Shown here piece by piece: positions 38,716-46,985 of a stretch of DNA of 64,000 nt. The position numbers and the translations under genes were made by a program. Below the pieces are notes generated by a model that searched no databases, was not told the origin of the DNA, and saw only the letters and a program-made list of their open reading frames with translations. The stretch covers positions 26,253-90,252 of the forward strand of contig NZ_WBSO01000011.1 of NCBI RefSeq assembly GCF_009299485.1. Reading direction: 5' to 3'. Source of the stretch: Bifidobacterium apri. Lineage in GTDB: Bacteria; Actinomycetota; Actinomycetes; Actinomycetales; Bifidobacteriaceae. The first letter of the stretch is position 1; each line of letters opens with the position of its first letter.

Positions 38716-38743
38716 TTGCAAATCACACGGATGTCGTTATAGT
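38716..38743 (+). promoter_or_regulatory. Promoter of the Gly-Cys-Val-Val tRNA operon
   Basis: TTGCAA at 38716-38721, 16-base spacer, TATAGT at 38738-38743, about 40 bases before the first tRNA. Confidence 0.7.
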
Positions 38744-38782
38744 AATTACTCGTTGCTTCAAACGCAGCAATGTGGTTGAAAC

Positions 38783-38855
38783 GCGGACATAGCTTAGTTG
38801 GTAAAGCGCGACCTTGCCAAGGTCGAGAGCGCGGGTTCGAGTCCCGTTGTCCGCT
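38783..38855 (+). tRNA. tRNA-Gly (GCC)
   Basis: Acceptor GCGGACA/TGTCCGC, anticodon loop TTGCCAA, discriminator T, no encoded CCA. First gene of a four-tRNA operon. The sequence is identical to the minus-strand copy at 37542-37617 through the discriminator. Confidence 0.97.
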
Positions 38856-38883
38856 CTAAGGTCCGATGAGTTGACGACCTTAC

Positions 38884-38954
38884 GGTGGGTTAGCCAAGCG
38901 GTTAGGCAGCGGCCTGCAAAGCCGTATAGACGAGTTCGACTCTCGTACCCACCT
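38884..38954 (+). tRNA. tRNA-Cys (GCA)
   Basis: Acceptor GGTGGGT/ACCCACC, anticodon loop CTGCAAA (anticodon GCA), discriminator T, T arm GAGTTCGACTC. 28 bases after tRNA-Gly. Confidence 0.96.
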
Positions 38955-38996
38955 CTGGCGAGGAAGGTGAAAATCTTCCAAACCAAGACACAACCT

Positions 38997-39068
38997 GGGC
39001 GGTTGGCGCAGAGGTAGCGCACTTCCCTGACACGGAAGGGGTCACAAGTTCGAATCTTGTATCGCCCA
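38997..39068 (+). tRNA. tRNA-Val (GAC)
   Basis: Acceptor GGGCGGT/ATCGCCC, anticodon stem CTTCC/GGAAG with loop CTGACAC (anticodon GAC), T arm CAAGTTCGAATCTTG, discriminator A. Confidence 0.96.
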
Positions 39069-39102
39069 CGAGTCCGGAGGAATCCGGCTTTCTTCACCAA
39101 TC

Positions 39103-39175
39103 GGGTGATTGGCGCAGCGGCTAGCGCACTTCCTTCACACGGAAGGGGTCGCAGGTTCGATTCCTGCATCACCCA
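39103..39175 (+). tRNA. tRNA-Val (CAC)
   Basis: Acceptor GGGTGAT/ATCACCC, anticodon stem CTTCC/GGAAG with loop TTCACAC (anticodon CAC), T arm CAGGTTCGATTCCTG, discriminator A. Last gene of the operon. Confidence 0.96.
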
Positions 39176-39185
39176 CATCATCAGG

Positions 39186-39216
39186 AACGTCACGCACAGC
39201 GTGGCGTTTTTTGTTT
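39186..39216 (+). terminator. Terminator of the tRNA operon
   Basis: 10-bp stem AACGTCACGC/GCGTGGCGTT (one G-T pair), three-base loop, then TTTTTTGTTTT. It is the canonical end of the tRNA transcript and marks the core-genome edge of the RNase H island. Confidence 0.92.
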
Positions 39217-39250
39217 TCCATGCAATCGCCCGTCTTTCCGGGGATTTCTT

Positions 39251-39275
39251 GGTTATTGCCAACATGTGTGTCCGG
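39251..39275. repeat. Insertion-sequence end-like motif, copy A
   Basis: GGTTATTGC followed by AACATGTGTGTC. A close match (about three differences in 24) lies in the same orientation at 43547-43571, on the other side of the RNase H genes. It sits beyond the 3' end of the transposase-derived segment, where a terminal repeat would be expected. Confidence 0.55.
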
Positions 39276-39421
39276 TGGTGGGGCGGGTTAAATGACAAAA
39301 TGTGTGTTTTATTCCGGCGTGTCGTAGTGGTGTCATCGGGTTCTGCCCGCCCAGCCCTTCCTTAGACGTATAGGAAAAAGGGCGTATAAGAAAAACGTGG
39401 TGCTTTAGACTTCGTTTTTGG

Positions 39422-40921
39422 CTATCCGACGTGTCCTTTGCGGATGTGGAATCCAGTCTCGACGGCGGGGTCGTCCCTGTTGTATGACTGGATGCCGTTG
39501 TCGTAGTTGCTCCCGGTTTTGGGTTCGTCCTGCGCGGCCGGCGCATCCGTTCCGTGTTCCCCTCCGGTGTCCGGTATGAGCGTGTGCGGGTCGGGGGATC
39601 CGCTTTTCATGTAGCAGACCCATTCGGCGGCCCTTCTCATGTGTTCCTCGGTCAGGCCGTGATGGCGTGCAAGCGTGCGTTTGATCAGCGAGTTGGCGCC
39701 GTCCTCGAGCCTGTTGGTGTTGCGCTCCACGGGCCCTTTCCCGAGAAGCGCCGGGTCGCAGAACGTGAACAGCCGCCCCTCGCGGAACAGTCGTTCCAGC
39801 CGCCTATAGCAGCGGCGGACATCGCCGTGGGTCCACCACCATTCCTGCCGGGTCGCCTTCGGGTTGGACGGGTCGTCCCGCGCAGTGGTGCGTTGGATGA
39901 TGACGTCCGCGTAGCGGGTGTGCCAGTCGTTGAGCAGGTTGAGCCAGGCCGCGGCGTCCTCATAACGTTCGGTGACCTGTTCGAGGCGCTTGGATGCGTC
40001 GAGCAGCTGTCGGGCGGCGCGGTTGATCAGCTCTGCTTGGTCGGCGGTGTTCGGTGCATCCGACGGGAACAGCGGAGGCTCGACCACATGACGCTGTGGG
40101 GTTGTGCGCTGTGCGGTTGAGTTCAGTGATGCTGCGCGTTGTGATGCCGTGCGCTGTGGCGCTTGGTGCTGTGCCACTGTGCCCTGTGCTGCAATGGTGC
40201 CACGGCGTAGCGGCGCGGCGGTTGCATTGTGGCTGCTGGCTGTGCCATTGCCGCTGCCGTCACCGGCAGCACCGGTCGCACCAGCATTGCGATTCCCGTA
40301 AGACGTGGCGTACACAGTGCTCGCGATGGTCTGGCTGATGGTGGCTTCGCCGCCTTCAAGCGCGCGCATCACGTCGTCAGGCACCTTGAAACGACTGGCG
40401 TAGGGGCTTGCAATCAGATCTTTCCACCCCTCGATGGTCAGAAATCCGTTGGAACCGTGTTGTTTGCATTGCTCCGCGAATCCGCGCGCGAGCATATCGC
40501 ACTTTTCGTTGAATTCGTTGCCTGCATGGCCTTTTACCCACGAAAACTTGACCGGCCCTTCGCGGTGGGAGATATCGTAGTCGATGGCCTTGACGATCGT
40601 GGCATTCTTGACCGGCTGCTTTTGCGAATTATGCCAGCCGTTGCGCTTCCAGCTGCGCAACCACACGGTGGAGCATTTGATGGCGTATTGCGAATCGCTT
40701 CGATGACGAGCGTATCCACGCCCTTGTGGGTGCGCAGGGTTAGCAGTGCGGCGCACAATTCGCCAATCTGGTTGGTGCCGTTGCCGGCGCCGCCTGCATC
40801 GCATCCGCCGCCAACGTGGTCAGCGCACGCCCAAGCCCATCGCACCGTTGGGATTGCCCAGCGTGCTGCCATCCGTTGAAACCGGATAGTAGCCATGCGT
40901 TCCATCATACGGTTCCAACAC
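39422..40921 (-). pseudogene. RNase HI-like gene, twice frameshifted and fused to a transposase C-terminus
   Basis: Read on the minus strand from about 40921 or 40918 (GTG or TTG, LEPYDGTHGYYPVSTDGS). The first frame breaks near 40835-40845, a second frame carries GELCAALLTLRTHKGVDTLVIE, and a single-base loss near 40700 shifts into the frame with SDSQYAIKCSTVW, VKGHAGNEFNEKCDMLARG and a long linker. All four RNase H carboxylates are present across the three frames. From about 39958 to the stop, the frame continues without a break as the C-terminal third of an IS1249-like (IS256 group) transposase, including FREGRLFTFCD, NRLEDGANS and GLTEEHMRRAAEWVCYM. The 84 bases before 41005 hold only the short spacer to the next gene. 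Confidence 0.82.
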
Positions 40922-41004
40922 GAACTGCAGCGCTTGCCCGTTCCGCCCTGTGCGCGGAACGCAACGCAAGATGCACGAGGATTCAGTTGGATTGATCGGT
41001 TGGA

Positions 41005-42051
41005 TCAGATTAGCGTTTCGACCAGTTCATGAATGACTCGGGCGAGGGATTCTTGGCGCTTTGCCGCCTTGTTGAGGTTGTCTTCGGCATCTGCCACACG
41101 CGCGGATGGTGGGATGCCCGCCGCTTTTGCATAACGCTCGGCAGCCTTTTGCTGTGCGTGCGTCGCCTTGCGCAGCGTGGCGGTGAGGTCGTGCAGCAAC
41201 TGTGCTTGTGGAAACACGTCCTGTGAATCCGCAGAAGGCTGCGAGTTCACAGAACGCTCTGAGCTCACAACTCGCTGCGTGTGCGTCGCAGCGGCGGTAT
41301 CCATGGCGTGGGTATCCGCGGTGTGGGCATCCGCGGTATCACCGCCTGCCGTGGGACTGGCCGCGTCATGATTGTCATCCGTGCCCGGCGTGTGGCGAAC
41401 CGTCACGGGAACGACTCCCACAGTATTGGCGGCTGCCATCGCCGTGCGGGGGGCGTCGGCCTTGACAGTCGCGGAATTGTCGGGGTCAAGCGCCTGCATC
41501 ATGTCGTCGGTGCCGGTTTGAATCACGCGCCCTGTCAGTTGCAGCGGCACGCGCATCAGGTCTATCTGCGCTTCGGAGGGAATCTTCGACGGCGCGTGGA
41601 AGTCGCGGCACATCGTGGCGTATCCGCGCGCAAATTGGTCGGCCTGCTCATTGAATTTGTCTCCCGCGTGTCCCTTGACCCAGATGAAGTCGATCGAGCC
41701 TTCGCGTTCCTCCATCTCCATGTGGATGGCGCGAATTACCGAAAGGAAGTAGGGGGCGGGATTGCCGTTGTCCTTCAACCAACCGGTTTGGGACCATGTG
41801 CTTTCGCGCTTCGTGGAATACTCGATCGCATCGCGCGAATCCGACTCGATCACCAGCTTTTCGGCGCCCGGATGCGAACGCAATGCCTGCAAGATCGCGC
41901 ATAATTCGCCCAGCTGGATGTTGCCGCCGAGGGAACCGCCGCAATCATGCAGCCCGGTGGTGTGATCCACCCATGCCCAACCGGTCACGGGGCGGGCCCC
42001 GGGCAGAAAACTGCCGTCAGTGGAGATATGGATGGTATGCGTGCCTGTCAT
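41005..42051 (-). CDS. RNase H domain protein, catalytic residues intact
   Basis: 348 residues. Residues 5-150 form an RNase HI domain with the expected Asp12 (STDGS), Glu49 (GELCAIL), Asp71 (ESDS), Asp138 (NEQADQFA) and His128 (VKGHAG). It should cleave RNA in RNA-DNA hybrids. The rest is a Thr/Ala/His-rich linker and a C-terminal helical region of about 80 residues (QAQLLHDLTATLRKATHAQQKAAERYAKA), which is unlike housekeeping RnhA (~155 residues). The ATG overlaps the upstream stop (ATGA) with GAGGTGG as ribosome site, so translation is coupled to the upstream paralog. The biological role is unknown. Confidence 0.88.
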   Translation of the reverse strand: MTGTHTIHISTDGSFLPGARPVTGWAWVDHTTGLHDCGGSLGGNIQLGELCAILQALRSHPGAEKLVIESDSRDAIEYSTKRESTWSQTGWLKDNGNPAPYFLSVIRAIHMEMEEREGSIDFIWVKGHAGDKFNEQADQFARGYATMCRDFHAPSKIPSEAQIDLMRVPLQLTGRVIQTGTDDMMQALDPDNSATVKADAPRTAMAAANTVGVVPVTVRHTPGTDDNHDAASPTAGGDTADAHTADTHAMDTAAATHTQRVVSSERSVNSQPSADSQDVFPQAQLLHDLTATLRKATHAQQKAAERYAKAAGIPPSARVADAEDNLNKAAKRQESLARVIHELVETLI

Positions 42052-43358
42052 TGGTTCCACCTCGCGGCATGCAGGGATTCCTGGGCAGAAACGCTGTCGG
42101 TGTCCCCATAGCTGTTGAGGAATTGTTCCAGTTCCTCCGCCGCTTTCTCATATTCCAATGCCGCGGCTTTCGTGTGCTTGCGAGCCTTGCGCAGTGGCTT
42201 CTCGGACAGCGGCGTGATGGGGTTGCCGTCGATTCCCGGCGTGGCGTCCTTGGCATGCTTGAGGGCGGAATGGTACGCCTGCGCCGTGGCCCGCAACGCT
42301 TGCGCGCTGGAACGAAGATTGCACACGGTGCTTTGCAACAGTTCGAGCAGTTGAGATTCCTGAGGTTCGTCCGCTTCCGTTTCGACGGCTGCGTGGCGCG
42401 GGCGAGGCGGTGCCGGTACCTCGGGGGCAGGCTCGCTGAGTGTCGGGTTGGGCTGGTGGGGCGTCGGCGTGGGTGTTCCCGAACCGTATGATGACGCCGC
42501 AGGGGCGCTCGCTGCGGTGTGCTGGACGTGGGCCGTGATGGCTTCGGCAGCGGCGCTCGCTGTCACGTTGCTGGACATGACATTGTTGCACGATGCCACG
42601 GCGTCATTCGCCGTTTTGCCGTCGCGGATGGTGCTGGCATTGTTCTTGCCGACGTTTGGTAGCGCCTCAGTTTGTTTGGTGAGCTTGTTGTTTTGCTCGG
42701 TCGCGTTTTGCTTGGTCGTAGGTTTGTTGGCCTGCGCCGGTTTGCCGGTTTGTTGTTGGTTCAACGCCTTCGCGTTTTGCTGGGCTTTTGCGTTTTGCTG
42801 GGCTTTCGCAATCGATTCTTTCGAGATGAGGCGACGGCGGATCATCACGTCCATCGTTTCGCGTGGAATCCCCGTCGGTGCGCGCTTCGGGTCTTTGGTG
42901 AAGGCCTGTGATTGCTGTTGGGCGAAGAGCCTGGCGGTTTTCAGCGCCATCACAGGTGTTTCTTCGTCAATGGCGTGAAAAGACACAGGGGCGTTGTGGC
43001 GGTTGATTTCATCAAGCACCGCTTGGATGAGAGGGAAGTTCTTGCGCCCGGACGGTGTCGTCGGTTTGCGTCCTGATCGTGCGGCGTTGATTGCGGTGAT
43101 CGCCTGCTGGCAGTCGGTTTTGATGGCAAGGCGCTGAGAGCCGGTGTGGGAGCGGAGTGCCTGCAGGATTCCTGTGAGGGCGCCTAGGTAGACGGTGCCA
43201 TGTGGGGCGCCGCCATATTTGTGAGTGTTTTCATCCGCCCATGCCCATCCCATGGCCTGGTTGGTGGTGGCCTCGGCGTGTATCACAATGATTGTCTTGT
43301 CGGTGCTTTTCGTTTCGGGCCGTCCTTCCTCACCGTGAGCCGCGCGATGCGCGGACAT
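42048..43358 (-). CDS. RNase H-fold paralog with degenerate active site
   Basis: 436 residues. Residues 21-150 align with the downstream RNase H (shared MGWAWAD, GILQALRSH, AIxTDxxxAI), but three of four catalytic carboxylates are replaced: Asp to Ala28, Glu to Ala60, Asp to Arg143; only Asp82 remains, and the catalytic His is lost. A Gln/Asn/Lys-rich linker contains tandem AKAQQN repeats (about 195-215), then a Pro-rich stretch, then a helical C-terminal domain (about 335-436). It may bind nucleic acid or the active partner without cleaving. First gene of the island operon; GGAGAAG precedes the ATG. Confidence 0.85.
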   Translation of the reverse strand: MSAHRAAHGEEGRPETKSTDKTIIVIHAEATTNQAMGWAWADENTHKYGGAPHGTVYLGALTGILQALRSHTGSQRLAIKTDCQQAITAINAARSGRKPTTPSGRKNFPLIQAVLDEINRHNAPVSFHAIDEETPVMALKTARLFAQQQSQAFTKDPKRAPTGIPRETMDVMIRRRLISKESIAKAQQNAKAQQNAKALNQQQTGKPAQANKPTTKQNATEQNNKLTKQTEALPNVGKNNASTIRDGKTANDAVASCNNVMSSNVTASAAAEAITAHVQHTAASAPAASSYGSGTPTPTPHQPNPTLSEPAPEVPAPPRPRHAAVETEADEPQESQLLELLQSTVCNLRSSAQALRATAQAYHSALKHAKDATPGIDGNPITPLSEKPLRKARKHTKAAALEYEKAAEELEQFLNSYGDTDSVSAQESLHAARWNQ

Positions 43359-43546
43359 TCAGCTTCTCCAGCCTACCCATTGCCCTAGAGCAGCGCTGAT
43401 GAGCATGACAGGCATAGACGGTCACGGATTGAGTAAAACGTTTGGCTTTACTGGTGAACCTCATTACTGTTCGAAGAAAGCATAGATGGGAACGCCAAAA
43501 TCCTCGACCTTACATGTGAAGATGTTCGATGTTATCCTGAAAACAG

Positions 43547-43571
43547 GGGTTATTGCAAATATGTGTGTCTG
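43547..43571. repeat. Insertion-sequence end-like motif, copy B
   Basis: GGGTTATTGCAAATATGTGT followed by GTCTG, matching copy A at 39251-39275 in the same orientation. No transposase gene is attached here. Confidence 0.55.
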
Positions 43572-43610
43572 ACAGCGAAGTGAATCCGGCATCACGCACC
43601 ATACGCAACC

Positions 43611-43647
43611 TTCTGCCGATGCTCACGGTGACCTCAGCGTCGGCAGA
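43611..43647. repeat. Dispersed palindromic hairpin, copy 2
   Basis: Arms TCTGCCGATGCT (43612-43623) and AGCGTCGGCAGA (43636-43647), one mismatch; same core as the copies at 28530, 63663 and 63715. Confidence 0.75.
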
Positions 43648-44168
43648 GGCAGAACAGCACCACTGCAGCGATGCGACGGGGCTGTATGGATTGGCTGCAC
43701 TGATCGGCTGTACAGACTAGATGTACTGAAGGGGCTGTGGGTGATAATATCCCGGACATTGATTTCGGGATTATGCCTGGCGCCTCCATCGTGCAGAACG
43801 ATTCTGCGAAATTTCGCATCCTGCATATTGAATACCGCATCGATGATTTTCCATATAGAAGACATCGAGAAGAGGAGCCACGAGCGCAGTCATATCCGCC
43901 GTCGCATCGGAACACGCCGGTGACTATTGCCCAGAACAACGCCGGCATTCGCCCAAGCATGTCATCGCGCCGCGCTTCCGTGCGCACGCCTTACCGCTGG
44001 CATCTTCCGCACACACAGACGCTTCGCAAACACGCCTCACAACAGACGTCTGACACGTTCATGCCGCGCCCGTTCGTAATGTCGTGTCCCGCATTTACCG
44101 TAAACGAGGTAACACACAGTCCAGGCCTGCACCTTAGTACCGCGGGCCCCGATAGCAAAGGACACCTC

Positions 44169-46202
44169 ATGGCAGAACAAACCATCTCCATAACAGTCAA
44201 CGGCGAAGTGAAGGAGGTGGATGCAAGCCAGACTGGCGTCGACCTGTTCAGCGACAACAAGGACATCATCGCAGTACGTCTCAATGGCCAACCGCGTGAC
44301 CTCTACACCCCGCTTCACGACGGCGACACGGTGGAACCGATCGCCCTTGATTCCGAAGACGGTCTCGCAATCATGCGTCATTCCGCAACCCACGTTATGG
44401 CTCAGGCCGTGCAGGAGATTCGTCCGGACGCCAAGCTTGGCATCGGTCCTGTCATCAAGGATGGTTTCTACTACGATTTCGACGTCAAGGATCCGTTCAC
44501 TCCGGAGGATCTCAAGGAAATCGAAAAGCGCATGCAGCGCATCATCAAGTCGTCCCAGTCCTTCCGCCGTCGCGCGGTCGGCGAGGAGGAAGCGCGTTCC
44601 GAGGAAGCGGGCCAGCCTTACAAGCTGGAGCTGATCGGCGCCAAGGAAGCCGAAATCGACGAAGCAGCGTCTACGGAGGTCTCCGGTCAAGGCGAGCTGA
44701 CAATGTACGATAACGTCGACCGTGAAGGCAATGTGGTTTGGAAGGACCTGTGCCGCGGTCCGCACCTGCCGAACACGCGCTATATCAAGGCGTTCAAGCT
44801 GGAACGCACCGCAGCTGCATACTGGCGCGGTGACGAAAAGAATCCGATGCTCCAGCGTATCTACGGCACCGCATGGGCGAGCAAGGACGATCTCAAAGCG
44901 TATATGACGCGCATGGAGGAAGCCGCCAAACGCGACCATCGCAAGCTCGGACAGGAAATGGATCTCTTCTCCTTCCCGGAGGAGATCGGACCTGGTCTTG
45001 CGGTATTCCACCCGAAGGGCGCTGCGGTCATCAATGCCATGGAGGATTATTCCCGCGAAATGCACCGCAAGGCGCACTACAGCTTCGTGCAGACCCCGCA
45101 TATCACCAAGGGCGGGCTGTACGAGACTTCCGGGCATCTGCACTGGTACAAGGACAATATGTACCCGCCGATGCGTGTTGACGAAGAACGCGACGCGGAC
45201 GGCAACGTCACCAAGCAAGGCTTTGATTACTACCTCAAGCCGATGAACTGCCCGATGCATAACCTGATTTTCAAGTCGCGCCAACGCTCCTATCGTGAGC
45301 TGCCGCTGCGCCTGTTCGAGTTCGGCACGGTGTACCGTTACGAGAAGTCCGGTGTGGTGCATGGCCTGACCCGTGTCCGCGGCTTGACCCAGGACGACTC
45401 GCACATCTACTGCACTCGTGAGCAGATGAAGCCTGAGCTTCGCCGTCTGCTGACCTTCGTGCTCAAGGTGCTCAAGGATTTCGGCTTGAACGATTTCTAT
45501 CTGGAATTGTCGACCAAGGATCCCCACAAGTTCGTCGGTTCCGACGAAATCTGGGAGGAAGCGACCAACACGCTTGCCGAGGTCGCCAAGGAATCCGGCC
45601 TTGAACTTGTCGACGATCCCGCCGGCGCAGCATTCTACGGGCCGAAGATTTCCGTCCAGGCGCGCGACGCCATCGGACGTACGTGGCAGGTGTCCACCAT
45701 TCAGCTCGACTTCAACCTGCCTGAGCGTTTCGGCCTCGAGTACATCGCGGCCGACGGCACTCACCAGCGTCCGGTCATGATCCACCGTGCGCTGTTCGGC
45801 TCCATCGAGCGCTTCTTCGCCATCCTGCTTGAGCATTATGCCGGCGCATTCCCGGTGTGGCTTGCTCCTGTCCAGGTCACGGGCATCCCGGTCGCCGACG
45901 AGTTCGCTCCGCATCTGCAGGCGTTCATCGACGACCTTGAGGAGAACCTTGTGCGTTGCGAGATGGACAATTCGGACGACCGGTTCGGCAAGAAGATCCG
46001 CAATGCTTCGAAGTCGAAGGTCCCGTTCACGCTGATCGCCGGTGAAGATGATGTCAAGAAGAACGCGGTGAGCTTCAGGTTCCGCGATGGCAGCCAGCTC
46101 AATGGTGTGCCGGTGGAGCAGGCCAAGGCATGGATTCTTGAGGTCATCAAGAAGCGTGTTCAAGTGAACAACGCTGACGATTTCGCTGCCGCGACCAAGT
46201 GA
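44169..46202 (+). CDS. thrS: Threonyl-tRNA synthetase
   Basis: Charges tRNA-Thr, 677 residues. A TGS domain (1-65) comes first, then the editing domain with [12 protein letters not shown]. The class II core shows motif 2 ([12 protein letters not shown]), the zinc-site cysteine in KPMNCPMH, and motif 3 ([16 protein letters not shown]). The anticodon domain is C-terminal. The ATG at 44169 gives [14 protein letters not shown], preceded by AAAGGA. It opens the conserved thrS-pgsA-patA-pimA block known from mycobacteria. Confidence 0.96.
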   Translation: MAEQTISITVNGEVKEVDASQTGVDLFSDNKDIIAVRLNGQPRDLYTPLHDGDTVEPIALDSEDGLAIMRHSATHVMAQAVQEIRPDAKLGIGPVIKDGFYYDFDVKDPFTPEDLKEIEKRMQRIIKSSQSFRRRAVGEEEARSEEAGQPYKLELIGAKEAEIDEAASTEVSGQGELTMYDNVDREGNVVWKDLCRGPHLPNTRYIKAFKLERTAAAYWRGDEKNPMLQRIYGTAWASKDDLKAYMTRMEEAAKRDHRKLGQEMDLFSFPEEIGPGLAVFHPKGAAVINAMEDYSREMHRKAHYSFVQTPHITKGGLYETSGHLHWYKDNMYPPMRVDEERDADGNVTKQGFDYYLKPMNCPMHNLIFKSRQRSYRELPLRLFEFGTVYRYEKSGVVHGLTRVRGLTQDDSHIYCTREQMKPELRRLLTFVLKVLKDFGLNDFYLELSTKDPHKFVGSDEIWEEATNTLAEVAKESGLELVDDPAGAAFYGPKISVQARDAIGRTWQVSTIQLDFNLPERFGLEYIAADGTHQRPVMIHRALFGSIERFFAILLEHYAGAFPVWLAPVQVTGIPVADEFAPHLQAFIDDLEENLVRCEMDNSDDRFGKKIRNASKSKVPFTLIAGEDDVKKNAVSFRFRDGSQLNGVPVEQAKAWILEVIKKRVQVNNADDFAAATK

Positions 46203-46301
46203 TTCTCACGGCATGTCGTTGAACGGATTCGGGCGGCACTGGGCATTCCGGTGCCGCCCAATCTGCCTGATGATACTTCGACAAGAAAGGTACTGAAGAC
46301 C

Positions 46302-46979
46302 ATGCTGGAACATTGCCGGGGACTGTGGAAGAAACTCACCGAGCCTATTGCCCGTCTGTGTGTGCGTATGCATATGAGCGCCAATGGCATCACCATCACC
46401 GGGTCGATCCTATCCATAGCGTTGTCCATCGTGATCGGCATCACCGGGTGGATTATTCCGCTCGTGTTTTTCCTTGCGATCGTTGTGCTGTTCGATTCCC
46501 TCGACGGATCCGTTGCCATGCTGACCACCGGCGGGACGAAATTCGGCGCATTTCTTGACTCCACGCTTGACAGGATCGCAGATTGGGCTGTTCTGATCGG
46601 CTGCATTCTGATTTTCTATCTGCATCATGATTGGTGGATGCAGTCAATGTCATCCGGCGAGGATGTCATCTCGCATGTCGGCATCGGCTGCGCGTTGGTG
46701 TCCATCATGACGTCATTCGTCACATCGTATGCTCGTGCCCGTGCGGAATCCGTGGGGTATGAGGCGAAAAACGGCATCGCGACAAGAGCTGACCGCCTGT
46801 TCATCATTCTGGTCGGCATGTTTGTGACCGGTTTGACGCATAACGGACTGTGGCTTGCCATTGCGATGGCGTTGCTTGCGGTACTCGGTCTGATTACTGT
46901 ATTCCAGAGGATTTTCGAGGTACGGCGCCAGATGAAAGCCGATGAGTTGGTTCCCGGTGTCAATGCTCAGGGGAAGTAA
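46302..46979 (+). CDS. pgsA: CDP-alcohol phosphatidyltransferase, PI-synthase-like
   Basis: Membrane enzyme attaching a phosphatidyl group from CDP-diacylglycerol to an alcohol. 225 residues with about six membrane segments. The CDP-alcohol motif is FDSLDGSVAMLTTGGTKFGA followed by FLDSTLD. The four aspartates and both glycines are present, but the usual Arg of DGxxAR is Met. By position (thrS-pgsA-patA-pimA) it corresponds to mycobacterial PgsA1, a phosphatidylinositol(-phosphate) synthase. The start could also be a GTG at 46251. It overlaps no neighbour; the acyltransferase starts six bases after its stop. Confidence 0.85.
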   Translation: MLEHCRGLWKKLTEPIARLCVRMHMSANGITITGSILSIALSIVIGITGWIIPLVFFLAIVVLFDSLDGSVAMLTTGGTKFGAFLDSTLDRIADWAVLIGCILIFYLHHDWWMQSMSSGEDVISHVGIGCALVSIMTSFVTSYARARAESVGYEAKNGIATRADRLFIILVGMFVTGLTHNGLWLAIAMALLAVLGLITVFQRIFEVRRQMKADELVPGVNAQGK

Positions 46980-46985
46980 GCCCTG

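Larger units (their letters stand above)
43359..44168. other. Non-coding region between RNase H island and thrS
   Basis: About 810 bases. It holds the second insertion-sequence end-like motif (43547-43571), a dispersed hairpin repeat (43611-43647), a probable promoter around 43700-43750, and a leader of several hundred bases before thrS that includes hairpins (TCCCG/CGGGA at about 43752-43772). The thrS reading frame is open back to 43737, but the encoded extension has no resemblance to the ThrS N-terminus. Confidence 0.6.

Noticed and set aside
38723..39298. 191-codon open frame on the minus strand
   Set aside because: It runs antisense through four tRNA genes, a common source of false proteins.
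39422..40921. Programmed frameshifting as explanation of the broken RNase H frame
   Set aside because: Two shifts at unrelated sites are needed, without a slippery heptamer or obvious stimulatory structure, and the 3' end is a transposase fragment. Decay is simpler.
43737..44168. N-terminal extension of ThrS by 144 residues
   Set aside because: The extension is basic and unlike any ThrS N-terminus. [14 protein letters not shown] at 44169 has a ribosome site and begins the TGS domain.
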